A DNA stretch of 50,528 nt, from assembly GCA_007134885.1 (NCBI GenBank), contig SLJX01000124.1, positions 1 to 50,528 of the forward strand. The letters are read 5' to 3'. Each line of letters begins with the position of its first letter. Position 1 is the stretch's first letter. Below are positions 27,012 through 35,720 of this stretch, piece by piece. The DNA is from Halanaerobiaceae bacterium (lineage in GTDB: Bacteria; Bacillota; Halanaerobiia; Halanaerobiales; Halarsenatibacteraceae). Below the pieces are notes generated by a model that was given only the letters and a program-made list of their open reading frames with translations, did no database searches and was not told the origin of the DNA. A program made the translations under genes and the position numbers.

Positions 27012-28196
27012 TTAAAGCTTCAGTTCTTCCCGGACCAGTCCGTAAAGAATATCTTGCTCGCTGACCCTGATTCCGGGAAGTTGAAAAAATTTCAGCAGGA
27101 CTGACAGAATCACCGTACCGGCGGTGATAATATCAGCCCGGGCGGGGTGGAGGCCGATTATTGCCTGACGTTCTTCCAGGACCCGGGAGGCAAATAACTC
27201 GATTAAAGTTTCTACCTCTTCCCGGCTGAGGTAATACCCTTCGATGAGTTCCGGATGGTAAGTGGACATTTCCTGCTGAACAGCAGCCAGAGTGGTAATG
27301 GTGCCGCCGACCCCGACTGCCCCGGGAGAATCAGAGGATTTATCAGAGGTGGTATCGGACTTTTCAGGAACTTGATAGGACTTCTTCGAACCTGCTAAGG
27401 ATTTGCTGACTTCATCGGGTTTGCTGACTTCTTCAGGTTGGCTGGATTTTGGTGATGATTTTTCGGTTTTAGGCAGAACAGAACTTGCTGGTTTTTCCAG
27501 AGCAGAAAGCTGAGAGCTGGAATCAAGAAGGTCAAAAGTTGCCTCTCGTATACTGGTGATTTCTTTTTCAGTTATTGAACGGGCGGGGTCAGTAATGTAG
27601 CGTTCGGTAAAACGAACCGCTCCCATCCTCAAGCTAACGGGAAAAATGCTGCCAGATTTTTTGGTGATAATCTCGGTGCTGCCGCCCCCAATATCAATTA
27701 CCAGGCCACCGGAGAAGTTCTCGAATCCTGCTGAAGCTCCCCGGTAAACCAGTTCGGCCTCTCGCTGACCGGAAATTATCTTCAGCTCCAGACCGGTTTC
27801 AGCCTCAATCACCGCCGCCAGCCGGGAGGCATCACTGACCTCCCTTAGAGCGCTGGTACCAACCATCCGATAGCGGGATACCTGATATTTCTGTAATTTA
27901 TTTCTAAAGTTTTTCAAAGCTGCTATCGTTCTCTCCAGAGAATCTGAATTTAATCTGCCGTTTTCTTCAATTCCGGCTGCCAGCCTGGTGGTCTTAAGAT
28001 CATAATAGATTGGTATAAGCTCCACTTTCTTATTGCCGAAAGTTTCCAGGGCTGCAGCTTCCCGTTCTGCCTTCCGGGAAACAGGCTCCGCAACTTCAGC
28101 TATTAAAATCCGGCAGGAGTTGCTGCCAATATCCAGGGCTGCTGCCCGAAAGGGCGTGTCTAGGCTGGTTTTTATCTCTTCAGAGATAGCTGTCAT
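27012..28196 (-). CDS. Ppx/GppA-type phosphatase with a low-complexity insert
   Basis: This 394-residue protein belongs to the exopolyphosphatase / pppGpp phosphatase family. Motifs are ALDIGSNSCRILIAEV (residues 20-35), LVIDIGGGSTEI (165-176), MGAVRFTERY, and GVGGTITTLAAV (295-306). Two segments look inserted: about 20 residues after 35, and about 60 residues at 232-291 rich in Ser, Lys, Pro and Glu, directly before the GVGGT motif. The insert is in frame. The start lies two bases after the stop of the upstream gene, whose last codons form its ribosome site, so they are coupled. It may hydrolyse polyphosphate or (p)ppGpp. Confidence 0.92.
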   Translation of the reverse strand: MTAISEEIKTSLDTPFRAAALDIGSNSCRILIAEVAEPVSRKAEREAAALETFGNKKVELIPIYYDLKTTRLAAGIEENGRLNSDSLERTIAALKNFRNKLQKYQVSRYRMVGTSALREVSDASRLAAVIEAETGLELKIISGQREAELVYRGASAGFENFSGGLVIDIGGGSTEIITKKSGSIFPVSLRMGAVRFTERYITDPARSITEKEITSIREATFDLLDSSSQLSALEKPASSVLPKTEKSSPKSSQPEEVSKPDEVSKSLAGSKKSYQVPEKSDTTSDKSSDSPGAVGVGGTITTLAAVQQEMSTYHPELIEGYYLSREEVETLIELFASRVLEERQAIIGLHPARADIITAGTVILSVLLKFFQLPGIRVSEQDILYGLVREELKL

Positions 28197-28197
28197 A

Positions 28198-28851
28198 TTA
28201 TCCTTCCTTTGCTGATAATTTTCTGGAGAACTTTTTACAATAACGGCAGAGAAAAGGGCGTTTCAGCCTGGCGGCTACTTCAGCTCCTGCCGGGTTTGCA
28301 TATCCGGAATAATAATGAGCAAAGTGGGCATGAAGGCATTTCAAACCGCCTCTGTCCTTAATGCCGCCGACTCCGGAATTCAATAGAGTATCCAGCAAAT
28401 CTTGAGAAATTTCTGCTGCTTGTTCCCGAGCATCAGGACTCAATAAATTCCGGCGCAGACCGGCATAGGCCTGATGAGCATTAACAAGCCTGCAGGCAAA
28501 GTCCTGCTGGTTTTGATAGCGGACTGTCAGTTCCTCCAGCAGTCCTCTGTCCTCAAGTCGGCTAATTCTCTCCCGCAAAACCGGACAGCTCAACCAGAAA
28601 ATTGTGGGGGATATCAGTTCAGGAGAAAAGGGTTTAAGCAAAAGCAGCTCAGGAAAGCCGGCAGGACATCTTTTAATAATCCTGAGAACCCTGATTACTT
28701 TTGAATCAAGTTGGGCTGCTATAACTTTTATCTCTCCCGGACCGGGCTGGTTGATTTCCAGTTCTATTTCCTGAGTTTTTTCTGGAGAAAGTTTTCTGGA
28801 CTTATCAGCATTTGTGCTGTGAGAATTAAGGTTTCTGGCTTTGCTTTTCAT
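28198..28851 (-). CDS. DUF501 family protein
   Basis: This protein of about 217 residues has the DUF501 pattern: CPAGFP, then CPVLRERISRLED, and near the end GVGGIKDRGGLKCLHAHFAHY. The function is unknown. The N-terminal 40 residues are polar and not conserved in my recollection of the family. ATG 28851 is chosen because AGGTGA is six bases upstream; TTG 28857 would overlap that site. DUF501 proteins often sit beside ppx/gppA genes, as here, where translation is coupled. Confidence 0.88.
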   Translation of the reverse strand: MKSKARNLNSHSTNADKSRKLSPEKTQEIELEINQPGPGEIKVIAAQLDSKVIRVLRIIKRCPAGFPELLLLKPFSPELISPTIFWLSCPVLRERISRLEDRGLLEELTVRYQNQQDFACRLVNAHQAYAGLRRNLLSPDAREQAAEISQDLLDTLLNSGVGGIKDRGGLKCLHAHFAHYYSGYANPAGAEVAARLKRPFLCRYCKKFSRKLSAKEG

Positions 28852-28992
28852 CGGCAATCACCTGTTTTTTGAGCATTTTCATTTTAAAACTTTTTACCGA
28901 GACTGATTCAATTCTAGAAAGTAGAGGTTTTGAAGAACTTTTAAGATTCCCTGCCGGTAAAATAACAAAATATCTGGAAAAATAACAAAAAA

Positions 28993-29013
28993 ACACCCCC
29001 GAAAGGGGGGGGA
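28993..29013 (-). terminator. rho-independent terminator after the S1 gene
   Basis: On the minus strand a run of eight C, a TTTC loop and GGGGG form the stem, followed by TGTTTTTTTG. It separates the S1-domain gene from the DUF501/ppx genes. The 28852-29303 spacer otherwise holds only the repeat listed next. Confidence 0.85.
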
Positions 29014-29059
29014 TGCTTTAAGTCAGAACAATAATATAAATTCAGTTCAATAAAAATAA

Positions 29060-29100
29060 TATTTTCAGTATAATTAGAATAGTATTTTCAGTATAATTAG
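29060..29100. repeat. 18-bp direct repeat
   Basis: TATTTTCAGTATAATTAG occurs at 29060-29077 and 29083-29100 in a spacer without genes. Confidence 0.8.
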
Positions 29101-29303
29101 CAATATATATAGGTTACAGTTAGGGTACATTTAGTATGCAGTTATGGTGCATTCTACAGATGATATTAGTAGGCAACTGGTATAATTTGCAATTGGCTAT
29201 TATAATCTATAATTAACCTTCAATCAATCACAGGCATTCCAGGAAAATAAAGCAATGTTTATGGTCTCCTGCCAGTATCAACTGGCAGTTTCAGGCTGAG
29301 TTT

Positions 29304-29675
29304 TTAATTACCCCGGCCGTTACCACCGCGCTTTGCGTCTCTACTTTTAATATCCTGCTGACGCTCGCTGGACTGCTTGAGAAAATCATCCATTTTGTCC
29401 TCAAAGGAACGTTTGGGAGCATGGTCAATCCTGTCATCAGGATCCTCCAGCTGTTTGATTGAAAGACCAATCTTGCCATCATCGTCAATGTTAATGACCT
29501 TGACCTTGATCTTTTCATCTTCCTTAAGATAGTTAGTAATGTCTTTGACATAGGTATTAGCTACCTCAGAAATGTGAACCAGTCCTGTGTCACCTGTGGG
29601 AAGTTCAACAAAGGCTCCAAAATTAGTTATTCCAGTCACTTTTCCTTCTACAGTTTCTCCAACCTCAATCGACAT
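29304..29675 (-). CDS. S1 RNA-binding domain protein (YabR-like)
   Basis: This 123-residue protein is a single S1 domain (residues 1-75: VGETVEGKVTGITNFGAFVEL, then TGLVHISEVA and KIGLSIKQL) with a charged, Arg/Gly-rich tail. It matches the YabR/YugI group that associates with ribosomes. In Bacillus yabR lies between divIC and spoIIE, and here it lies between divIC and tilS. AAGGAGG precedes the ATG, and a consensus promoter lies 37 bases upstream. Confidence 0.92.
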   Translation of the reverse strand: MSIEVGETVEGKVTGITNFGAFVELPTGDTGLVHISEVANTYVKDITNYLKEDEKIKVKVINIDDDGKIGLSIKQLEDPDDRIDHAPKRSFEDKMDDFLKQSSERQQDIKSRDAKRGGNGRGN

Positions 29676-29711
29676 ACGTTAAATATCCTCCTTAATAATA
29701 ATATTAATACA

Positions 29712-29740
29712 ATTATAACCTAACATTTATGGTCTGTCAA
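29712..29740 (-). promoter_or_regulatory. consensus sigma-A promoter of the S1 gene
   Basis: Minus strand TTGACA (29735-29740), a 17-base spacer and TATAAT (29712-29717): a perfect match to consensus. Confidence 0.85.
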
Positions 29741-29811
29741 ATAATTATGGTCCTGTTACAGGCTGTTCTTTCAGGTTTTTAATAAGAATTAAATCAGAAT
29801 TGCCAGTCATT

Positions 29812-30015
29812 TTAAACTGTTTTTTCAATCAGATCAATAAGCCAGGAATCCTCATATCTTTCGTACTCAATATTATCATGAAAGATAATGGGGGGATCCT
29901 GGAAAGAACCGGCATTATATCTGTAGAAAAGAAATTTCTCGACTGCTTCATCGGTATTTTCTTGTTCTTTTTCTTTTTTTAAGAATATGCCCCGGTAGTT
30001 AATATACTCTTCCAC
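29812..30015 (-). CDS. small protein of unknown function
   Basis: A 67-residue acidic protein starts at GTG 30015, seven bases after an ideal AGGAGGTGA. No domain is recognised, and there is no membrane segment or cysteine motif. Aromatic and acidic residues dominate the second half (YRYNAGSF, IEYERYEDSW). The strong ribosome site and halophile-like composition make it a real gene rather than a chance frame. It lies between tex and the S1 gene on the same strand, after the tex terminator. Confidence 0.7.
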   Translation of the reverse strand: MEEYINYRGIFLKKEKEQENTDEAVEKFLFYRYNAGSFQDPPIIFHDNIEYERYEDSWLIDLIEKTV

Positions 30016-30070
30016 AGGATTTCACCTCCTGAAACTTCCTTAAATATAACTGCAGTAAAAAAATAAAGCA

Positions 30071-30103
30071 GGTATTAAGGCGGTATTAAAGCGATATTAA
30101 AGC
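30071..30103. repeat. three tandem 11-bp units
   Basis: GGTATTAAGGC, GGTATTAAAGC and GATATTAAAGC follow one another without gaps between the tex terminator and the small gene. Confidence 0.75.
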
Positions 30104-30116
30104 GGAAAAATAAAAA

Positions 30117-30136
30117 GGCACAGAAAAAACTGTGCC
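30117..30136 (-). terminator. rho-independent terminator downstream of tex
   Basis: On the minus strand GGCACAG, a six-T loop and CTGTGCC are followed by TTTTTATTTTT. Confidence 0.9.
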
Positions 30137-30271
30137 GCTAATTACTAAAACAAATCGAATGTTGGATTTATATTGTAGCATAACTCTGCATAAAAATCAA
30201 TTTTTTACCTAAAATAGTTTGAGTCGTTTCTTTGCAAGGTTTATTGCACGGTTTTTCCTGGGTTTGGGGGC

Positions 30272-30293
30272 CTCCCCCTTTTAAAAGGGGGAG
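30272..30293. repeat. 22-bp perfect palindrome after the tex stop
   Basis: CTCCCCCTTTT is followed directly by its reverse complement, with no loop, 20 bases beyond the tex stop. An alternative stem with GGGGGCCTCCCCC is possible. It may be a second, weaker termination or processing site. Confidence 0.6.
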
Positions 30294-30312
30294 AAAATCC
30301 TTTTAAAAAACA

Positions 30313-32520
30313 TTAGCCTTTGACTGCCCGGCGGCTTAAGGATATTCTCTCTCTTCTTTCGTCAACCTCCAGAATTTTAACCCTAACAATATCACCGGGT
30401 TTAAGCAGCTGGTTGGGGTCATCAACATAATGGTCGGCCATCTCCGATATGTGAATCAGGCCATCGACCTTCAGTCCGATATCGACGAAGGCACCAAAAT
30501 CGACAACATTGCGGACCGTACCCCGCATAATCTGACCTTCCTCCAAATCATCCAGGTCCAGAACTCCGGTGCGAAAGATCGGGCCGGGTACCTCTTCCCG
30601 GGGGTCGCGACCCGGGGCTTTTAGGGCAGCAATGATATCCTTCAGAGTCGGGATGCCGGTATCCAGCTCCCGGGACAATTTTTTCAGTTCTGAGAGCAGG
30701 GGATCAAGTTTTTCCGCAAGTCTATTTTTTATCTTCTGGCTTGATCTGGTGGCAGTCAGATCCTCAGAAGTAAAATCGATCCGGGATAAAAGTTTCTCGG
30801 CCGGCTCATAGGATTCGGGATGAATGGGAGTGCGGGCCAGGGGATCTTTCGGGCTGAAGAGCCTTAAAAAACCGGCAGCCTGCTCAAAGGTGGAGGGGCC
30901 GATTCCCTTTACTTCCAGCAGCTGGCTGCGGCTGATATAGGCTCCCTGCTTTTCTCGATGATTACAGATTTTCTCGCTCTGGCTGGAATTAATCCCGGCA
31001 ACATAGGAAAGCAGCGCGGGAGAGGCGGTGTTTAAGTTAACTCCTACCCGATTCACCACCGATTCAACCACCACTTCCAGCTCTTCCAGCAGGGCAGCGC
31101 TGTCGATATCATGCTGATAGAGCCCCACCCCCACCGAGCGGGGATCGATTTTAACCAGCTCAGCCAGAGGGTCCTGGAGGCGGCGGGCAATTGATACCGC
31201 TCCCCGGAGGCTGACATCAAGGTCGGGCAGCTCCCGGCCAGCAAGCCTGGAAGCTGAATAAACTGAGGCTCCAGCCTCATCGACAATGGTATAGGGTATT
31301 TCCTGCTGGCTTTCCTGATTGAGCTCGCTTAATAGTTCCTCTGTTTCCTGAGAAGCGGTGCCGTTACCGGAGGCAATTACATCCACTCTGTTCTCCTCCA
31401 GTAAAACTAAAATCTTATCTTTGGACTGCTCCCACTTTTTCCGGGGCTCATGGGGAAATATTTCCGTCGTCGTCATCACATTGCCCTCAGTATCAATTAC
31501 TGCAATTTTGCAGCCAGTCCGGTAGGCAGGGTCAATGCCCATAATTATCTTATCAGGCAGCGGGGGCTGCAGCAGCAGGGCTTCCAGGTTATCAGCAAAG
31601 ACCTCCCGGGCGTGTTCTTCGGCCCTTTCGGTCAGTTCAGAACGGGCCTCTCTCTCCAGGGCCGGTCCCTGGAGGCGATTGAAGGCATCTTTGATAATTT
31701 CCAGCATTTCCTGTTCAAGGGGAGAATTTTGTTTGATGATTTCCCGGGCCAGGCGACTGATAATGCTCTTCTCCGGAGGATCAATCTTAACCGAGAGAAT
31801 TTCTTCCTCTTCTCCCCGGTTGATGGCCAGTATGCGAAAGGCAGGAATCTTTTTAAGAGGCTGAGAAAAATCGTAATACTGCTCGTAGACACCCTTTTCA
31901 TCGCTACCGGCATCCTTAACGCTGCTGGCTATGCTGGCCTGCTGCCAGTAGCGCTGCCGGGAAAGAGCCTTGAGGTCGGGGTCAGCGGCAATCCGGTCAG
32001 CCAGAATATCTCGGGCTCCCTGCAGGGCATCCCCCGCAGAGTTAATCTCCTCTTCGGGGTCTACAAAATCTTCAGCTCTGGCGGCCAAGTCCTCCGGAGT
32101 AATTTCCTGGTCCCAGATAATTTCAGCCAGTGGTTTAAGACCCCGGGCATCTGCCTTATCAGCCCGGGTCTGACGGCGGGGCTTAAACGGATAATAGATA
32201 TCTTCAACTTCCTGAAGGGTCCCGGCGCTGTCTATCTTTTCTGCCAGTTCCCGGGTAAGCTTTTCCTGCTCCTCAATTTTGTTTTTAACTTCGGCCTTCT
32301 TTTGCTCCAGCTTATTGATATAATCCAGTTTCTCTTCCAGATCCCTGAGCTCATTTTCATCCAGGCCGCCGGTTTTTTCCTTACGATAACGGGCTAAAAA
32401 GGGTATGGTATTCCCGGAATTTAAAAGCTCAATTACGGTAGTTACCTGCTCTTCCTTTAACTTCATTTCTCTGGCAATCAGCTGCAGAGATTTCTGTGAA
32501 ACATCATAACTCACCGGCAA
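30313..32520 (-). CDS. tex: Tex-type transcription accessory protein
   Basis: This 735-residue nucleic-acid-binding protein has the complete Tex order: the helical N-terminus (QKSLQLIAREM, TIPFLARYRKEKTGGLDE), a YqgF-like RNase H fold (IMGIDPAYRTGCKIAVID), helix-hairpin-helix repeats (GVNLNTASPALLSYVAGI, LLEVKGIGPSTFEQAAGF) and a C-terminal S1 domain (GQIMRGTVRNVVDFGAFVDIGL, then DGLIHISEM). The start is TTG 32520 close after AGGAAGG, or possibly GTG 32514. It may act in transcription or RNA quality control. Confidence 0.96.
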   Translation of the reverse strand: MPVSYDVSQKSLQLIAREMKLKEEQVTTVIELLNSGNTIPFLARYRKEKTGGLDENELRDLEEKLDYINKLEQKKAEVKNKIEEQEKLTRELAEKIDSAGTLQEVEDIYYPFKPRRQTRADKADARGLKPLAEIIWDQEITPEDLAARAEDFVDPEEEINSAGDALQGARDILADRIAADPDLKALSRQRYWQQASIASSVKDAGSDEKGVYEQYYDFSQPLKKIPAFRILAINRGEEEEILSVKIDPPEKSIISRLAREIIKQNSPLEQEMLEIIKDAFNRLQGPALEREARSELTERAEEHAREVFADNLEALLLQPPLPDKIIMGIDPAYRTGCKIAVIDTEGNVMTTTEIFPHEPRKKWEQSKDKILVLLEENRVDVIASGNGTASQETEELLSELNQESQQEIPYTIVDEAGASVYSASRLAGRELPDLDVSLRGAVSIARRLQDPLAELVKIDPRSVGVGLYQHDIDSAALLEELEVVVESVVNRVGVNLNTASPALLSYVAGINSSQSEKICNHREKQGAYISRSQLLEVKGIGPSTFEQAAGFLRLFSPKDPLARTPIHPESYEPAEKLLSRIDFTSEDLTATRSSQKIKNRLAEKLDPLLSELKKLSRELDTGIPTLKDIIAALKAPGRDPREEVPGPIFRTGVLDLDDLEEGQIMRGTVRNVVDFGAFVDIGLKVDGLIHISEMADHYVDDPNQLLKPGDIVRVKILEVDERRERISLSRRAVKG

Positions 32521-32584
32521 ACATCCTTCCTGTGTGGGATATACTGAACGGGGTATAATAGAGCTGACTCAAACGGCAGGTCTG

Positions 32585-32890
32585 TCATTCTTCTTCCGGC
32601 TCAACCTCGTAGGGGATAATCAGCTCTTCTCCCGGTCTTACCAGACCCAGGCGCTGGCGGGCCAGTTTTTCCAGATATTCCGGGTCATCCAGCCGTTCCA
32701 GTTCCTGCTGTAATTCCTGCTGGCGCCTATCCGCTTCCTTGATCTCTTCCTGTTTTTCGGCAATTTCCGATTCTAAGCGGCGGATTTCGAGATAATTGTT
32801 GACCAGCTGAACACCCATAATAATTAGCACAGCAGCTAAAAAAAGTGGCAGAACCCGGTAAAGCAACAATTTTTTTAAAGAATCTTCCAT
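32585..32890 (-). CDS. divIC: DivIC/FtsB-type septum formation initiator
   Basis: This 101-residue protein has a short cytoplasmic end, one membrane helix (about residues 12-28), a coiled coil (residues 33-70) and the family C-terminus EYLEKLARQRLGLVRPGEEL. It is part of the division complex at the septum with FtsL and DivIB homologues. GAGGAGG lies 12 bases before the ATG. Its neighbourhood, followed on the same strand by the S1 gene and tilS, matches Bacillus. Confidence 0.93.
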   Translation of the reverse strand: MEDSLKKLLLYRVLPLFLAAVLIIMGVQLVNNYLEIRRLESEIAEKQEEIKEADRRQQELQQELERLDDPEYLEKLARQRLGLVRPGEELIIPYEVEPEEE

Positions 32891-32980
32891 AACTCAAGCC
32901 CACCTCCTCAGGAAACAAAATTTTTCGGCCCTGCATTATAATTTCGGGATATCAGAGCTTTTTCCTTCCTGAAAGAAAAA

Positions 32981-33015
32981 AAGAGGTCTCCCCGGGAGTG
33001 AGAGGGAAACCTCTT
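32981..33015 (-). terminator. strong terminator downstream of msmX
   Basis: Minus strand arms AAGAGGT and ACCTCTT, extended by CCC/GGG pairs, are followed by TTTTTTTCTTTC. It isolates the sugar-ATPase gene from divIC. Confidence 0.9.
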
Positions 33016-33074
33016 GAAATTTCTGTTAATTATCTTGATAAACCATCTAGAAATTTGCCTTCCTGCTTGAAAAG

Positions 33075-33108
33075 TTCTGGGTAACGGGTGTTTCTGGGTA
33101 ACGGGTGT
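33075..33108. repeat. 17-bp perfect tandem duplication
   Basis: TTCTGGGTAACGGGTGT occurs twice head to tail, downstream of msmX. Confidence 0.85.
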
Positions 33109-33131
33109 TGTCCTTAAATATAGGTGGCAGA

Positions 33132-33171
33132 AAGGTTAAAAATGCTATTCCAAGGTTAAAAATGCTATTCC
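33132..33171. repeat. 20-bp perfect tandem duplication covering the msmX stop
   Basis: Two identical 20-base units lie head to tail (33132-33151 and 33152-33171). The second contains the msmX stop codon at 33165-33167, so the duplication copied the end of the gene into the untranslated region. Confidence 0.85.
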
Positions 33172-34295
33172 TTTTTAGTTATCAGGGCTTCTTCGGTTTC
33201 AACATCAAAGAGGCGGATCTTGGACTGGTCAACTCCGAGCCTGATTGTATCGCCAACTTTAGCGGTACTTTCGGCTTCCACCCGGGCTATCATGTTATGC
33301 TCGCCGGTGGCAAGGTAGAGATAAATCTCGGATCCCATGGGCTCGACAACCTCAACCTCGGCATCAAAGGTGTTATCTTCGGTGACTTCATAGTCCTGTT
33401 TCAAACTGGTATCAGAGAAATCCTCCGGTCTGATCCCCAGTACAACATCTTCACCGGCATAATCCTTAATTGCGGGATATTCTTCAATCATCCCATCGGA
33501 GATCTTTAATTTAAAGGCACCTTCGCCTTCCAGAAAGATACCGTCGCCTTCCTGAATCATTTTGGCATCGAGAAAGTTCATGGCCGGACTGCCGATAAAG
33601 CCGGCAACAAACATGTTTACCGGATAGTTATAAAGGGAGAGGGGATCATCGACCTGCTGAATATAACCATCATTGAGTACGACAATGCGGTCACCCATGG
33701 TCATAGCTTCGGTCTGGTCGTGGGTGACATAAATAACGGTGGTCTGCAGTCTGTCATGCAACTTGGAAAGTTCAGCCCTCATCTGTACCCGGAGCTTGGC
33801 ATCCAGGTTGGAAAGGGGCTCATCCATCAGGAATACCTTGGGTTCTCGGACAATAGCTCTACCCAGGGCAACCCGCTGACGCTGACCACCGGAAAGCTGC
33901 TTGGGCTTTCTTTCCAGCAGATTTTCAATTCCCAGAATTTCTGCAGCCTCCTGGACCCGGCGCTCGATTTCATCTTTGGGAAACTTGCGGAGCTTGAGGC
34001 CAAAGGCCATATTGTCATAAACATTCATATGAGGATAGAGAGCATAGTTCTGGAAGACCATGGCGATATCCCTATCCTTGGGCGGAACATCGTTAACCAC
34101 CTGATCCCCAATTTCAATGGTACCTTCGGTGATTTCTTCCAGACCGGCAACCATTCTTAAAGTGGTGGATTTACCGCAGCCGGAAGGACCAACCAGCACC
34201 AGAAATTCCTTGTCAACAACTTCGAGATCTGCATCCTTAACAGCCACTACATCGTCAAATTTTTTGGTGATATTGTTGAGAGTTACCTTTGCCAT
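33165..34295 (-). CDS. msmX: MsmX/UgpC-type sugar ABC transporter ATPase
   Basis: This 376-residue ATPase has Walker A (GPSGCGKST), a Q loop, the signature [14 protein letters not shown], Walker B ([15 protein letters not shown]) and a C-terminal OB-type regulatory domain ([16 protein letters not shown]). In Bacillus and Streptococcus one such ATPase serves several sugar permeases. No permease or binding protein is beside it here, consistent with a shared ATPase. AGGAGG lies eight bases before the ATG. The adjacent LacI gene, on the same strand, may regulate it. Confidence 0.93.
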   Translation of the reverse strand: MAKVTLNNITKKFDDVVAVKDADLEVVDKEFLVLVGPSGCGKSTTLRMVAGLEEITEGTIEIGDQVVNDVPPKDRDIAMVFQNYALYPHMNVYDNMAFGLKLRKFPKDEIERRVQEAAEILGIENLLERKPKQLSGGQRQRVALGRAIVREPKVFLMDEPLSNLDAKLRVQMRAELSKLHDRLQTTVIYVTHDQTEAMTMGDRIVVLNDGYIQQVDDPLSLYNYPVNMFVAGFIGSPAMNFLDAKMIQEGDGIFLEGEGAFKLKISDGMIEEYPAIKDYAGEDVVLGIRPEDFSDTSLKQDYEVTEDNTFDAEVEVVEPMGSEIYLYLATGEHNMIARVEAESTAKVGDTIRLGVDQSKIRLFDVETEEALITKKE

Positions 34296-34695
34296 TAATT
34301 AAACCTCCTGTGGATTGGGAATATTATTTAATTTTGTTTCTGAAAATTCTTGAGCAAACCGAATAATTCTTGAGCAGGCCAGTAAAATATCAAAATCCGT
34401 AAAGTTAACAATAAGACATGATAAGATGCTATAAGATGTGATAAAAAATAGGCTGAACTGAACCTCTGAACCTGAAATTAGTAATTTGACACTTCTCCTG
34501 CAACCAGGCCTGGAGTTGAGAGAAATTAGATCCTTTGACCAGGACCTAAATCTTAAGAGATTATCAATAATTGCTTGGTTGAACTGCGGAAAGTGATTTT
34601 TTGCAGATTTTCTCGATGAGATCGCAGCTATAGCGGGAATCATAACTTAAAGATTTATCCAATTAGTCTTTAAGCAGGACAATGTTGCTTTGAAC
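34296..34695. other. 400-base spacer between lacI and msmX
   Basis: A minus-strand open frame fills much of it, but it has no ribosome site and a composition unlike the neighbours, so I do not call a gene. AATTCTTGAGCA is repeated at 34345-34356 and 34365-34376. No clear promoter was found by eye. Confidence 0.45.
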
Positions 34696-35691
34696 CTAAA
34701 GAGTTGTCGCTCCGGCAATGATTTTGGGCTGATAGACCCGGATTTCCGGCTCCGATTTGTCCTCCGAGAGGAGCTGCAGTAGACTGGTGGCGGCATTGCT
34801 GGCCATTTCTCTCAAAGGCTCATCAACCACAGTGAGCTGCGGACTGGCTATCCCGGCTATAAAGTTACTGCCGGTCCCGAGCAGCTGAAAATCCTCAGGA
34901 ACCAGATATCCACCGCTCTTGATGGCTTCCAGCAGTCCCAGAGCTGCCAGATTTTCGGTGATATAAAAAGAAAGCGGCGGTTCCAGCCTCTCTACAATCC
35001 GAAAAAAAACCTGATAGCCATCATCCCGGCTTTCCACCCCGGTAAAGACCTCGGTGGCGCTGCCGGTCAGGCGGCGGCTGGCTTCCAGAAATCCCTCTCT
35101 TCTTTCAGTTTCCCGGTATTCCCTGGCATCTCCCAGTATCAGGGCCGCCGGCCGGGAATCGGCTGAGTCCAGCAGATATTCAGCTGCCAGAACACCCTCC
35201 TGGCGGTAGTCAATTAGATGGGAGGGCAGCAGCAGTTCCTCCAGCAGCATGTTTAACAGCACCATGTTATTCTTATTTTCCAGAGCCAGCTGGAGAAATT
35301 TTCCTCCGGTAGGTGTGCCGCCCACAATAATAACTCCGTCAAATTGATTGCGCTGCAGCAGGTCAAGATAGGCAGCGGTCTTCTCCGGGCTGCCGGCAGT
35401 ATTGCAGAGAACCACCTGATAACCAGAATCGTTGGCCACCCCTTCCACAGCGGCAATTAACTCGGGATAGGAGGGATTTTTTAGATCGGGCAGCAGTAGG
35501 GCAATAATACTGGTTTTCTGTTTGGCCAGCCCCTGGGCCAGGCGGTTGGGCTGATAATTATATTCCACTGCCAATTTGAGAATCTCTTCCCGGGTCTCTT
35601 CACTGACCCCGGGCTTATCGTTTAAAGCTCTGGAAACCGTTGATTCTGCCACCCCGGCTATCCGGGCCAGATCTTTAAGAGTAACCGCCAC
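34696..35691 (-). CDS. LacI-family transcriptional regulator
   Basis: This 331-residue repressor has an N-terminal helix-turn-helix with hinge (VTLKDLARIAGVAESTVSRAL) and a periplasmic-binding-like sensor domain (IIALLLPDLKNPSYPELI). It starts with GTG 35691 after AAGGGGGTTTAGGA. A perfect LacI-type operator lies 16 bases upstream, pointing to autoregulation. The msmX ATPase downstream, and pgmB further upstream on the same strand, suggest control of sugar uptake or disaccharide use. The effector is unknown. Confidence 0.93.
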   Translation of the reverse strand: MAVTLKDLARIAGVAESTVSRALNDKPGVSEETREEILKLAVEYNYQPNRLAQGLAKQKTSIIALLLPDLKNPSYPELIAAVEGVANDSGYQVVLCNTAGSPEKTAAYLDLLQRNQFDGVIIVGGTPTGGKFLQLALENKNNMVLLNMLLEELLLPSHLIDYRQEGVLAAEYLLDSADSRPAALILGDAREYRETERREGFLEASRRLTGSATEVFTGVESRDDGYQVFFRIVERLEPPLSFYITENLAALGLLEAIKSGGYLVPEDFQLLGTGSNFIAGIASPQLTVVDEPLREMASNAATSLLQLLSEDKSEPEIRVYQPKIIAGATTL

Positions 35692-35706
35692 TCCTAAACC
35701 CCCTTG

Positions 35707-35720
35707 CGCAAGCGCTTGCG
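35707..35720. promoter_or_regulatory. LacI-type operator
   Basis: CGCAAGCGCTTGCG is a perfect 14-bp palindrome with the central CG that LacI-family proteins use. A weaker inverted repeat GCGAA/TTCGC overlaps it to 35728. It lies just upstream of the lacI ribosome site. Confidence 0.75.

Noticed and set aside
31450-32397. 315-codon plus-strand open frame
   Set aside because: It lies fully opposite tex, whose domains are complete; the frame is a by-product of its codon use.
34299-34643. 114-codon minus-strand open frame between lacI and msmX
   Set aside because: No ribosome site, no recognisable domain, and a basic/hydrophobic composition unlike the acidic neighbours.
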